IMG/VR virus record: IMGVR_UViG_3300025120_000083
Span: 1 to 51,096 of that record
DNA from: a virus
DNA length: 51,096 bases
Direction: 5' to 3' (one strand)
Shown: positions 5,822 through 13,045 of the stretch, in pieces
How positions within the stretch are numbered: position 1 is the first letter of the stretch
How the letters are laid out: every line of letters begins with the position of its first letter
Translations under genes and position numbers: made by a program
Notes under the pieces: generated by a model
The model's database searches: none
What the model saw: the letters and a program-made list of their open reading frames with translations, nothing else
Told to the model about the DNA's origin: nothing

Positions 5822-5836
5822 TAAAACCAAAAAATA

Positions 5837-6499
5837 ATGGCTATAATATACACTTACCCAAATGTAAATGATTTAGCTGATCATGACTCTTTTTTAGTCA
5901 CAGATTCAAGCGATGAAAACAACACTAGAAATTATTCTTATGGATCACTGTATCAACAACTCCAAAAAGGATGGACAGATGACTTTTCAAAAACTCTAAC
6001 AAAGTTTAGACAACAATCTGACTTACTTTATCAACCAATTGGTAGTAGCAGTGGAGCTTCTTTATTTCAATACAACGCATCTAGTTTTGCACCTTCTGTA
6101 GACTCAGGTACTACACCCAGTGTAGGAGCCGGTGGTTTTACTTACGCTTTAAGTGTTAGAGAAGGTAGTACAGATATAATAACTTTTAATTTTAGAATCA
6201 ACATAGTATCGCTAAGTGATACTAGCAATGTCATGAGATTTAAAAATATACCAGGAACTCCTGAAAATTTTTCAAACAGTGCTAAATGGTATGGCCAAGT
6301 TAAGGTAGTTGGTGCACCTAACATACATCAAAAAGCAACTATATGTGAAGTAACAGGATCAAATCCAGAAAGAATGAACTTTTATAGGATAGATTCTATT
6401 GGAGATATTGTTGAGTGCAACTGGACAGGAAACAGTCCAATAACTGAATCTATGTATATACAAGGATCTATAACATATGTCTCTATTACAGGATCATAA
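5837..6499 (+). CDS. Tail fibre protein 2
   Basis: A 220-residue protein starting MAIIYTYPNVNDLADHDSFL, so its adaptor end matches the fibre at 4439 (identical first eight residues, then the same spacing to a D-S-x-L-x-T-D-S pattern). The rest is beta-rich and polar, with no catalytic motif seen, ending ITYVSITGS. It is probably a second, shorter fibre or a cap attached to the same virion site. The gene is bracketed by the two 45-nt intergenic elements, so the fibre pair may be expressed separately from neighbours. Confidence 0.75.
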   Translation: MAIIYTYPNVNDLADHDSFLVTDSSDENNTRNYSYGSLYQQLQKGWTDDFSKTLTKFRQQSDLLYQPIGSSSGASLFQYNASSFAPSVDSGTTPSVGAGGFTYALSVREGSTDIITFNFRINIVSLSDTSNVMRFKNIPGTPENFSNSAKWYGQVKVVGAPNIHQKATICEVTGSNPERMNFYRIDSIGDIVECNWTGNSPITESMYIQGSITYVSITGS

Positions 6500-6543
6500 A
6501 TAACCGAACTATCATGTGATAGTATAAATAACCAACGTTAAAC
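6499..6543 (+). repeat. 45-nt intergenic element, copy 2, with 7-bp inverted repeat
   Basis: It starts AATAACCGAACTATCA and ends CAACGTTAAAC, matching the element at 5777-5821 without gaps. Inside it, ACTATCA-TG-TGATAGT at 6508-6523 is a perfect 7-bp inverted repeat, which copy 1 has lost on one side. It begins at the final base of the tail fibre 2 stop codon and precedes the gene at 6559 by 15 nt. It may be a promoter with an operator, or an mRNA processing site. Confidence 0.55.
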
Positions 6544-6558
6544 ATAAAACCAAACAAC

Positions 6559-6843
6559 ATGACGTTTTTATACACCAGTAGCTTTAAAGCTGCTACACAA
6601 CCTGATCAAAGAATGATCAACCATTGGAAACATATAACCGAAAAGAAAAACTGGAGGATTGTACAATTACCAAATGGATTTTTTCAAACCGAATACAAAC
6701 ACCCAGAAGATGGTGACTGGATTGATGTAACTAGAAGAGAAACAATGGATGGCGCTGAAGCCGCTATTGATGGATCTATAGAACATTACTCTAAAAAGTT
6801 AGAGTTTCTTCAAGGACCGAAAGTGGTTAAAACCTTCGAGTAA
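6559..6843 (+). CDS. Conserved-looking 94-residue phage protein, unknown function
   Basis: A 94-residue soluble protein. The C-terminal part (ETMDGAEAAIDGSIEHYSKK, then LEFLQGPKVVKTFE) has the regular helix then strand look of a compact alpha/beta domain; I recall similar short proteins in marine phages but cannot name a family. It has its own leader containing the 45-nt element at 6499-6543 and lies 32 nt before groEL. Function unknown. Confidence 0.7.
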   Translation: MTFLYTSSFKAATQPDQRMINHWKHITEKKNWRIVQLPNGFFQTEYKHPEDGDWIDVTRRETMDGAEAAIDGSIEHYSKKLEFLQGPKVVKTFE

Positions 6844-6875
6844 GTATTCAAACAAATCATATTAAATTAAATTAA

Positions 6876-8423
6876 ATGCAAGAATTAAAGTTAGTGAAAG
6901 AACTGGCTTTTGGCGAAACAGCCAGAGGCCAGATCTTAGCTGGCGTTGAAAAACTTACCAATGCTGTAGGTTCAACGTTAGGAGCAAGTGGTAAATGTGT
7001 AATACTAGAAGATGGCAATGGTTCACCTATAATAACGAAAGATGGTGTAACAGTAGCTAATTCAGTAACATTACAAAGACCATTAGAAAATATTGGAGCA
7101 ACACTTATTAAACAAGCTGCTCAAAGAACTGTATCAGATGCAGGAGATGGAACTACAACAGCAACAGTATTAGCAAAAGCTATATTAGATGAAGCTAATA
7201 AACACGACCTGTTAACTGACACTAGAACTATGAAAGAAGGTATTAACTTAGCTGTAGACAACGTAGTTAAATATCTTAACAAGAAAAGAAAAAAGATTAA
7301 AGGTAATAAAATAGATCAAGTAGCATCGATATCAGCTAATAACGATAAGCATTTAGGAAAGATAATAGGTGAAGCATTTAGAATGGTAGATGAAACCGGT
7401 ATAGTAATGATGGAGACAAATGAGGATCCAGAAACTGTAGTAGAACTAGTTGAAGGAGTACAATATAATCAACCATTAAAAAATCATCATTTTATTACAA
7501 ACAAAGAAAAAGGTATTTCTGAATTAGAAAATCCACTAGTTTTGATAGTAGAATCTAAAATAGAAAACATTAGAAAAATACAAGGTGTTTTAGAGCATGT
7601 TATAAAAAAAGGATTAAGCTTATTAATTATAGCAGATGTAGATACTCAAGTGTCATCAGCTCTAGCGATGAACAAAATGAAAGGTAACATCAAGGTTAAC
7701 ATTGTAGATGCACCTGTATATGGTATCAGTAAAAAAGAAACATTAAATGATCTATGTGCTGTTACTGGAGCTACTTTAATAAATGAAGACTTAGGAGATG
7801 ATATGGATCTTATAAGTGTAGAACATTTAGGTACATGTATTAAAGCAGTGTCAAACAATGAAGACACTATACTTCAAGTTGATTTAACTAATAACGAAGA
7901 TGTTAATCAGACTATAAACAGTCTTGATAAACTAATTAAAGAAACTACTAATCCTAATTTAATAGTTAGATATGAAAAAAGATTAGCAAAACTTAAAGCT
8001 AAAGTAGCTATTGTAAAAGTTGGTGCTAATTCTGAAGTAGAACTAAAAGAAAAAAGAGATAGAGTAGAAGATGCTATTTGTGCTACAAAAGCTGCTATTA
8101 AAGATGGTATAGTACCAGGAGGTGGTATAGCGTTGCTTAATGCTTCACAACAATTTACACCTAAATCTATTGGTGAAGAAGTTTTATACAAAGCTATTAA
8201 AAAACCTTTTGAAGTTATATTACAAAATGCTGGAGTAGAAGACTATAAAGAACCTACTCAAACGGGACAAGGACTAGACGTGGTTACAGGAAAAACGGTG
8301 GATATGGTAAAAGCCGGAATTATAGATCCTTTGTTAGTTACTAAAAGCGCATTACTTAACGCAGCTTCAGTAGCCACTACTATATTATCAACTGATTGTG
8401 TAATTAATAATATAAGAGCATGA
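6876..8423 (+). CDS. groEL: Phage chaperonin GroEL
   Basis: A 515-residue group I chaperonin subunit; E. coli GroEL has 548. The ATP site is kept: TLGASGK at 34-40, ITKDGVTVA at 53-61, GDGTTTATVLAK from residue 90 with D91 equal to GroEL D87, VEDAICATKAAIKDG with D399 equal to D398, and VPGGGIALL near 413. The apical domain is divergent and the Gly-Gly-Met tail is absent. It should form a ring folding phage proteins, most likely the capsid or large tail proteins encoded downstream. GroES overlaps its stop by an ATGA junction, and the order EL-ES is the reverse of the usual bacterial operon. Confidence 0.95.
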   Translation: MQELKLVKELAFGETARGQILAGVEKLTNAVGSTLGASGKCVILEDGNGSPIITKDGVTVANSVTLQRPLENIGATLIKQAAQRTVSDAGDGTTTATVLAKAILDEANKHDLLTDTRTMKEGINLAVDNVVKYLNKKRKKIKGNKIDQVASISANNDKHLGKIIGEAFRMVDETGIVMMETNEDPETVVELVEGVQYNQPLKNHHFITNKEKGISELENPLVLIVESKIENIRKIQGVLEHVIKKGLSLLIIADVDTQVSSALAMNKMKGNIKVNIVDAPVYGISKKETLNDLCAVTGATLINEDLGDDMDLISVEHLGTCIKAVSNNEDTILQVDLTNNEDVNQTINSLDKLIKETTNPNLIVRYEKRLAKLKAKVAIVKVGANSEVELKEKRDRVEDAICATKAAIKDGIVPGGGIALLNASQQFTPKSIGEEVLYKAIKKPFEVILQNAGVEDYKEPTQTGQGLDVVTGKTVDMVKAGIIDPLLVTKSALLNAASVATTILSTDCVINNIRA

Positions 8424-8680
8424 AAGCAGTAGGTAAGTATATAGTTATTAATCCTATAAAAGAAGTGGACTCTACCACTAAAGGAGGTTTAATACTAGCA
8501 GAATCACAAAGAGAAGATATAAGATACAGAAGAGCTAAGGTTGTAGAACCTGGCTCCGACGTAAAGGTTTTAAAAACTGGCGATGAGATATATTATGACA
8601 AAGCAGCTGGGTTTAAAATTGAAATTAATAAAGAGCAATATAAGGTTATAAAAGAGTTTGATGTAGTTATTATACTATGA
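8420..8680 (+). CDS. groES: Phage co-chaperonin GroES
   Basis: An 86-residue GroES-like protein; bacterial GroES is about 97. Residues 7-14 (YIVINPIK) form the first strand, and KEVDSTTKGGLILAESQ at 14-30 is the mobile loop with the conserved hydrophobic tip GGLIL that docks on GroEL. KTGDEIYYDKAAG near residues 52-65 matches the KVGDIVIF region. Coupled on both sides: its ATG overlaps the groEL stop and its TGA overlaps the next ATG. Paired with the phage GroEL it should close the folding chamber. Confidence 0.9.
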   Translation: MKAVGKYIVINPIKEVDSTTKGGLILAESQREDIRYRRAKVVEPGSDVKVLKTGDEIYYDKAAGFKIEINKEQYKVIKEFDVVIIL

Positions 8681-9111
8681 GAAAACTAACCTCATCTGAT
8701 TTAAGAGAACTTAAAATTTTAAAACATTATAGGATTATACGTAAATGGGCATGCAAAACAAGTGATCTTAATGATGCAGACCTTGAATTACTAATATACC
8801 TTGAATCTATTGACTTATTTAATAAAGATGACTTTAAGAAAGGTACATACTCATATAGCTGGGATAACAGGCGCTGGAACAGATTATTGAAACAAGGGTG
8901 GATTACAGTGTGGAGAAAAAGAAACCGCACAACCCAAAAATATCACATATATAAAGTATCCACAAAGTGCAAACAGCTAATAAGTAGAATGTATCGTATT
9001 ATGCTAGGTGAAGAAGATATGCCTACTAAAATATTTGATAAAAATAGTAGGTATAGCTTTACCGTCATGAGAACAGCTATACGTAACGTAAACAAAGACA
9101 AAAAAAGATAA
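8677..9111 (+). CDS. Winged-helix-like DNA-binding protein
   Basis: A 144-residue basic protein. Residues about 28-85 (SDLNDADLELLIYLESIDLF ... WDNRRWNRLLKQGWITVWRK) have a helix-helix-recognition helix-wing pattern as in MarR-type winged helices, followed by a basic wing (RKRNRTTQKYHIYKVSTKCK). A longer basic C-terminus follows (SRYSFTVMRTAIRNVNKDKK). It is coupled to groES by an ATGA overlap. I infer a late regulator or a DNA-binding virion protein; the fold is assigned by eye. Confidence 0.65.
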   Translation: MRKLTSSDLRELKILKHYRIIRKWACKTSDLNDADLELLIYLESIDLFNKDDFKKGTYSYSWDNRRWNRLLKQGWITVWRKRNRTTQKYHIYKVSTKCKQLISRMYRIMLGEEDMPTKIFDKNSRYSFTVMRTAIRNVNKDKKR

Positions 9112-9112
9112 A

Positions 9113-10111
9113 ATGGCATATAAACAAAACAATAACCCATTAAAAGGAGCTTCTATGCATGGGTCTCATAATAAAAACAACGATGGGGCATCAATCGCTT
9201 TTCTAGCAGCATTAGGTCCATTAGTAGCTAAAATAGGTGGAGCAATAGCTGGTATAGGCAAAGGTGCTTTAGTTAAAGGAGGTTCTGCAGCTGTGCAAGC
9301 AGGTGTAAAAGGAGGTACTAAACTAGCGGCAAAAGGTATTGCAAAAGGTAGTGCTAAAGGTATTACTAAAAAAATGGGTAAAGAAGGTATAAAAAGCATT
9401 GGTAAGAAAGTTCAACAAAGTGTCATTAAAGAAGGGGGAACTAAAGCAGCTGGTAGAGTAGCTAAAAAATCTGCTAAGAAAACTGCTAAAACAATGCTTA
9501 AAGAAAGTGGAAATGTAACTAAACAAACATTAAAAGAAACTTTAAGTAACACTAAAAATCAAGTAAAAAACAAAGTTTCACAAAGTATTGATAAAGTAGC
9601 CGATGCAACTGGCAAAGGTAGAGATGAAATTATAGACATGGGCAAATCTAAGGCTTTAACAGCTGCAGTAGGTTTAGGCTCAAAAGGCGTTGCAAAAGTA
9701 TCTGAAGGTCAAAGCGCTGACGTACAGGGTTTAAAACAAGAAACTAGTAAAGATGAAAATCAATCTTCTAGTTATTCTAACCCAATAGGACCATCTATGG
9801 CTCAAACACTTAAAGAACCAAGTGATGCGCTTCATCCTTCTAATATTAAAAAGTCAAGCGGATTGAAGTATGCTGTAGATAATTTTTCAGCACCAGTTAA
9901 TATAAAAGGAATAGACGTAGATGCTGGTAATGTACTTAGAGGAGCATTAGCTTTAGGTAAACACGCAAAAGGAAAAGTCACTAGGAGCAAGAGAATAAAA
10001 GAAATAAAAAGTAATAGAGAAAACCTTAAGCAATCTGCTAAAAAAGCTGCTAACGCAAGTTTTATGAAAAAGATGGCTCAAGATATGAAAATTGAAAATT
10101 TAAAAGGATAA
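9113..10111 (+). CDS. Histone H1-like Lys/Ala/Gly-rich protein with GASM motifs
   Basis: A 332-residue, very basic low-complexity protein. Motifs: GASM at 12-15, GASI at 25-28, GPSM at 226-229, plus ASFM near 315. Residues 29-60 are hydrophobic and glycine-rich (FLAALGPLVAKIGGAIAGIG), which could insert in a membrane. Residues 65-155 are Lys/Ala/Gly repeats resembling histone H1 tails. I infer a packaged DNA-binding or ejected protein whose N-terminal parts are separable at the motifs. It starts one base after the previous stop and runs to 5 bases before the next start. Confidence 0.75.
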   Translation: MAYKQNNNPLKGASMHGSHNKNNDGASIAFLAALGPLVAKIGGAIAGIGKGALVKGGSAAVQAGVKGGTKLAAKGIAKGSAKGITKKMGKEGIKSIGKKVQQSVIKEGGTKAAGRVAKKSAKKTAKTMLKESGNVTKQTLKETLSNTKNQVKNKVSQSIDKVADATGKGRDEIIDMGKSKALTAAVGLGSKGVAKVSEGQSADVQGLKQETSKDENQSSSYSNPIGPSMAQTLKEPSDALHPSNIKKSSGLKYAVDNFSAPVNIKGIDVDAGNVLRGALALGKHAKGKVTRSKRIKEIKSNRENLKQSAKKAANASFMKKMAQDMKIENLKG

Positions 10112-10115
10112 TATT

Positions 10116-10289
10116 ATGCCAAGTTACGGAGAAAAACAACAACCAGCAGGAAAAGTATTACATGGAAAATGTAAACCAGTTGTAGGTACAAGAACAATGA
10201 AGTCAAACAATTCAACTATAACACCTAACTTGAAGAGTATTGACAACATACCCTATAAGGGAAACGCTGTACTTAACGCTCAAAAGTAA
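10116..10289 (+). CDS. Unknown basic 57-residue protein
   Basis: A 57-codon frame from ATG 10116 to TAA 10287-10289, beginning MPSYGEKQQPAGKVLHGKCK and ending YKGNAVLNAQK. Basic, no membrane segment, likely extended. The last TAA shares a base with the next ATG (TAATG). It follows the Lys-rich 9113 protein with a typical ATATT leader. Probably another small virion-associated basic protein; function unknown. Confidence 0.65.
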   Translation: MPSYGEKQQPAGKVLHGKCKPVVGTRTMKSNNSTITPNLKSIDNIPYKGNAVLNAQK

Positions 10290-10441
10290 TGTTAGGCGAT
10301 GTTAAATTGTATATACTAAATGCTTTGTCATTTGGTATAACTATGATGGACTGGTTAGAACCTGTTTTGAAAATATTGTTATTGATAGTTACAATAGGTT
10401 ACACTGTTCACAGGTGGATGATACTAAAAAATAAAAAGTAA
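10289..10441 (+). CDS. Candidate holin, 50 residues, one membrane span
   Basis: A 50-residue protein from ATG 10289. Residues 1-24 (MLGDVKLYILNALSFGITMM, DWLE) form an amphipathic start, and residues 26-43 (PVLKILLLIVTIGYTVHR) a membrane helix, followed by a basic tail (WMILKNKK). Size, topology and position one gene upstream of the amidase suggest a small holin that permeabilises the inner membrane, but a second holin-like gene exists at 14791 and which one triggers lysis cannot be told here. Coupled to the previous gene by TAATG. Confidence 0.6.
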   Translation: MLGDVKLYILNALSFGITMMDWLEPVLKILLLIVTIGYTVHRWMILKNKK

Positions 10442-10445
10442 AGAC

Positions 10446-10706
10446 ATGATAGATAAAAATCAAATGGAAAAGCGTGAAGCAGAACAAGACGATATGCCTC
10501 AACAAGTTAATCCACCTATTCAAAATAATCCATTTTCTAATGGTACAGGATCTGCTAGACCAGTATTTAATGATGCTTCACAAAACGTTTTAGGTCAAGT
10601 TCAGCAAGGACAAAATTTAGGAAATTTAATGTTTAATCAGAAAAATCCATTAATTCCTCAAACACCTGGAAGTCCATTACCTCAAGATCCAAACTTACTT
10701 CAGTGA
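10446..10706 (+). CDS. Pro/Gln/Asn-rich protein, unknown
   Basis: An 86-residue protein of low complexity (MPQQVNPPIQNNPFSNGTGS; QVQQGQNLGNLMFNQKNPLI; PQTPGSPLPQDPNLLQ). It is probably unstructured. It starts 4 nt after the candidate holin stop and ends in TGA overlapping the GTG start of the amidase gene. Composition fits a virion linker or small ejected protein. No function recognised. Confidence 0.7.
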   Translation: MIDKNQMEKREAEQDDMPQQVNPPIQNNPFSNGTGSARPVFNDASQNVLGQVQQGQNLGNLMFNQKNPLIPQTPGSPLPQDPNLLQ

Positions 10707-11116
10707 GACAAATAAATAAAATAATAATACATTGTTCTGCCACTCGTGAAGGGCAAGACATTTCTATTGACACAATAAGAAAGTGGCACGTTGAAGGTAG
10801 AGGTTGGTCTGATATAGGATATCATTTTTATATAGACATTCATGGCGATATACATAAAGGTAGAGACATCGCTAAAATTGGAGCTCACTGCAAAGGGCAG
10901 AATAGAAATTCAATAGGAATATGCTATGCTGGAGGCGTTGAGGCAGATGGTAAGACTCCAAAGGATACTAGATATGATTGTCAAAAAGAAAGTCTCTTAG
11001 CGGTGCTAAGAACATTAAAAGCAATGTACCCTGAGTCTCAGATACATTCACATAATGATTATGCTAATAAAGCATGCCCAAGTTTTAACGCGACTGAGGA
11101 ATATAAGCACTTATGA
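10703..11116 (+). CDS. Endolysin: N-acetylmuramoyl-L-alanine amidase, T7-lysozyme type
   Basis: A 137-residue amidase of the Amidase_2 fold. It cleaves the amide bond between muramic acid and L-Ala in peptidoglycan. Zinc ligands by comparison with T7 lysozyme: H10 in IIIHCSAT, H117 in HSHNDY and C125 in NKACPSF; the H-to-C spacing of 8 and the Lys two before Cys (K123) match T7 H122, K128 and C130, and Y40 in GYHF matches T7 Y46. No signal peptide, so it needs a holin. The start is GTG inside the previous TGA (GTGA), and the stop overlaps the next ATG. T7 lysozyme also inhibits its RNA polymerase, notable given the T7-like promoters here. Confidence 0.92.
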   Translation: MRQINKIIIHCSATREGQDISIDTIRKWHVEGRGWSDIGYHFYIDIHGDIHKGRDIAKIGAHCKGQNRNSIGICYAGGVEADGKTPKDTRYDCQKESLLAVLRTLKAMYPESQIHSHNDYANKACPSFNATEEYKHL

Positions 11117-11391
11117 AAATAGGCGAAAGCACGGAATTTAAGATAGATCTTAAAACCATTATAAGTTTAATAATTGTAACAGCATCTTTTGTAGGTATGT
11201 ATTATACATTGCAAGACGATATAGCGGATGCTAAAAAAATGCCTAAAGCTGTAATAGATCGTATTGAATATGATTTAAAACAAGATTGGCATACTGATCA
11301 TATAAATAGACTAGAAGACGAGGTTAAAGAACTTCGTGACTGGTGTAGACAAATAGATAAAGAATTAACAGATGGCAACAAAAAGAGGTAA
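11113..11391 (+). CDS. Membrane-anchored coiled-coil protein, possible inner-membrane spanin
   Basis: A 92-residue protein. Residues 13-32 (LKTIISLIIVTASFVGMYYT) form one membrane span; residues 55-92 (IEYDLKQDWHTDHINRLEDE, then VKELRDWCRQIDKELT) are a charged coiled coil that would lie in the periplasm. This topology fits an i-spanin, which joins inner and outer membranes in Gram-negative lysis, and its ATG overlaps the amidase stop. No separate o-spanin lipoprotein was seen, so another membrane role remains possible. Confidence 0.6.
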   Translation: MKIGESTEFKIDLKTIISLIIVTASFVGMYYTLQDDIADAKKMPKAVIDRIEYDLKQDWHTDHINRLEDEVKELRDWCRQIDKELTDGNKKR

Positions 11392-11695
11392 AGCTAAAAA
11401 GAAAAACCCTTGCTGGAAAGGTTATACAGCAATGGGAGATGATGGGCAAATAGTCATGAAGAAAAAAGGTGATAAAATGGTTCCTGCATGTAGGCCTATA
11501 AAAGACGGTGCTTCAATTAAAAAACCAAAAGGAACTAAAAATGAAAAAGTGTTGTTTGTAAAGACAAAAGCAGATGAGTCAAAAGAAAATGGTAGAAGTG
11601 TTACAAAAGCTAAAGTGATGAGTGATAAAAAAGCTATTAGAAAAGAGAAAAAAGGAAAAGGCTCTAGGGTTAAAAAAATCACACTTGGCTCATGA
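11372..11695 (+). CDS. Small Lys-rich protein with NPCWKGY domain and GASI motif
   Basis: A 107-residue highly basic protein. Residues 12-41 (NPCWKGYTAMG ... KMVPACRP) form a short conserved-looking unit with two Cys, which I recall from small phage and large-DNA-virus proteins of unknown function. GASI at 46-49 directly follows that unit and precedes a Lys-rich tail. The start overlaps the previous gene by 20 nt, and TGA overlaps the next ATG. I infer a packaged DNA-binding protein with the motif as domain boundary. Confidence 0.7.
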   Translation: MATKRGKAKKKNPCWKGYTAMGDDGQIVMKKKGDKMVPACRPIKDGASIKKPKGTKNEKVLFVKTKADESKENGRSVTKAKVMSDKKAIRKEKKGKGSRVKKITLGS

Positions 11696-12165
11696 GACCA
11701 AGAGGCAAAAATAATAAATGTGCTATTGCTTGGAAAAAGTGGGAGGCTGGCTATGCCAAAAAAGAAGGTGGCAAAGAAGAAGCTGCTAGAGAAAGAAGAG
11801 AGTTTTATTGTGATAAAGGTAAAATAAAATTACGTCCTTCAAGTGATGCTGATGTACCTTTAACTGATAAGGAAATGGGTGCGAGTGCTGCTGAGCCGAG
11901 AAAAACAATAGGTAAAGGTAAAAACTTTAATAAAGCTAATCCTACAGGTACAGGTGCTGAAGCCGGTGGTGGTATGACACAGAAAGGTGTTAATGAATAT
12001 AAAAGTAAAAACCCTGGAAGTAAGTTAAAAACAGCTGTTACTAAAGATCCATCTAAACTAAAACCAGGAAGCAAAGATGCTAATCGTAGAAAATCTTTTT
12101 GTGCTAGATCAAAAAGTTGGGACGGTGAAAGAGGTAGAGCAGCAAGACGTAGGTGGAACTGTTAA
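11692..12165 (+). CDS. Basic protein with conserved Arg/Cys-rich C-terminal domain
   Basis: A 157-residue basic protein. GASA at 63-66 is a degenerate copy of the GASM motif. From residue 92 the sequence GGGMTQKGVNEYKSKNPGSK, then LKTAVTKDPSKLKPGSK and RRKSFCARSKSWDGERGRAA, then RRRWNC forms a domain I recall as DUF6321-like, present in marine phages and also in large algal viruses; this is from memory and unverified. N-terminal part KCAIAWKKWEAGYAKKEGG is a second possible small unit. Probably nucleic-acid binding and packaged. Coupled upstream by ATGA. Confidence 0.75.
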   Translation: MRPRGKNNKCAIAWKKWEAGYAKKEGGKEEAARERREFYCDKGKIKLRPSSDADVPLTDKEMGASAAEPRKTIGKGKNFNKANPTGTGAEAGGGMTQKGVNEYKSKNPGSKLKTAVTKDPSKLKPGSKDANRRKSFCARSKSWDGERGRAARRRWNC

Positions 12166-12175
12166 TACAAATATT

Positions 12176-12325
12176 ATGAAATCAAGAGGCTTAGGCGATA
12201 GTATAGAAAAGTTTACAAAAGCAACAGGTATAAAAAGAGTTGCAGATTTAATACCAGGTGGATGCAATTGTGATGAACGCAAACAATGGTTCAATAAGAA
12301 TTTTCCATATAACATGAATAAATAA
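12176..12325 (+). CDS. Small protein SRGLGDSIEKFTKATGIK type, unknown
   Basis: A 49-residue protein from ATG 12176. A longer frame upstream overlaps the previous gene, but this ATG has the normal A/T leader (AATATT) and begins the conserved-looking part: KSRGLGDSIEKFTKATGIK, then GGCNCDERKQWFNKNFPY. The CNC pair with DERK may be a minimal metal site or simple hinge. I recall similar tiny proteins in Bacteroidetes and marine phages, without function. Confidence 0.65.
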   Translation: MKSRGLGDSIEKFTKATGIKRVADLIPGGCNCDERKQWFNKNFPYNMNK

Positions 12326-12331
12326 AACAAA

Positions 12332-12883
12332 ATGGCTAAGAAATTTCCAGAAATAAAAGAAAAGAACGAAGGTAAATTTACTGCTTGGGTAGAAAAGAAC
12401 ATGGGTGGCATGGATACTTGTAAAGCTGCTAGCAAAGTAATGAGATCTCGTACTAAAAAGTATTCTCCAGCTGTAGTTAAAATGGCTAACTATGCTAATA
12501 ACTTTGGTTGCAAGAATAAAAAAGATGATGGTGCTTCAGTTCCGTTAAAAGGTAAACAAAAGAATTTACCAGACGCTTTAAAATCTAAAATACTAGCTTC
12601 TGACGGTTCGTCAATGAAAAACGGTAAGGTTAAAGATATTAAATCTAAAAAGTATGATAGAAAAATGAAAAAAGCCGACTCTGGTAGTGTAAAAGAGGAT
12701 GTTTATTTTCCTCTAACAGGAAAGCATGGAGAAGAAAATAGACCAAGAATAGCTATGGGTGATCCAGGTAGCATTACAGAAAAAAGATCAACAACTTTTA
12801 CTAAAGGTAATAAAAAATATACAAAAACACATAATTCTGGTAGTGGTGTTACATCTTATTCAAAAAAGAAAATTAAAAAATAA
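12332..12883 (+). CDS. Basic protein with N-terminal helical domain and four GxS motifs
   Basis: A 183-residue lysine-rich protein. Residues 13-60 (EGKFTAWVEKNMGGMDTCKA, then SKVMRSRTKKYSPAVVKMAN) make a helical unit with two Cys. Then come motif copies GASV 67-70, GSSM 92-95, SGSV 117-120 and PGSI 145-148, spaced about 25-28 residues apart, cutting the basic tail into near-equal segments. The spacing resembles the 202-residue protein at 3507. I infer a packaged protein processed or bound at these sites. Confidence 0.75.
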   Translation: MAKKFPEIKEKNEGKFTAWVEKNMGGMDTCKAASKVMRSRTKKYSPAVVKMANYANNFGCKNKKDDGASVPLKGKQKNLPDALKSKILASDGSSMKNGKVKDIKSKKYDRKMKKADSGSVKEDVYFPLTGKHGEENRPRIAMGDPGSITEKRSTTFTKGNKKYTKTHNSGSGVTSYSKKKIKK

Positions 12884-12886
12884 ACC

Positions 12887-13045
12887 ATGGAAAAAATAAA
12901 AGAATATATAAATCACCCATTATCTAAATGTATAGTTGCAGCTATTATTGGTGCAGGTTTATTATTAGAGAAACATCCAATGTATGCAGGTATCGCTTTT
13001 GGGTATGGACTAAGAGAATTATTTTTAGCTTTTAAATCAGAGTAA
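12887..13045 (+). CDS. Small membrane protein, 52 residues
   Basis: A 52-codon frame from ATG 12887 to TAA 13043-13045, beginning MEKIKEYINHPLSKCIVAAI. Residues 13-27 (KCIVAAIIGAGLLLE) and 32-49 (MYAGIAFGYGLRELFLAF) are hydrophobic, suggesting a two-helix membrane hairpin. It directly abuts the next gene's ATG. It could contribute to lysis or ejection, or stay in the host membrane. Function unknown. Confidence 0.65.
   Translation: MEKIKEYINHPLSKCIVAAIIGAGLLLEKHPMYAGIAFGYGLRELFLAFKSE

Noticed and set aside
3716-9160. GGAGCTTCTATG strings look like Shine-Dalgarno plus internal start codons
   Set aside because: Other copies of the motif use GGTGCTTCAATT, GGTGCTTCAGTT or GGTGCCAGTATG and end in Ile or Val, so the conservation is at the protein level; the host group also does not rely on such sites.
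12077-12175. Upstream extension of the 49-residue gene
   Set aside because: It overlaps the coding end of the previous gene and is unlike the compact sequence after ATG 12176.
12109-12435. Antisense 108-codon frame across two small basic genes
   Set aside because: It spans the boundary of two plausible plus-strand genes and has typical shadow composition (Ser, Phe, Leu).
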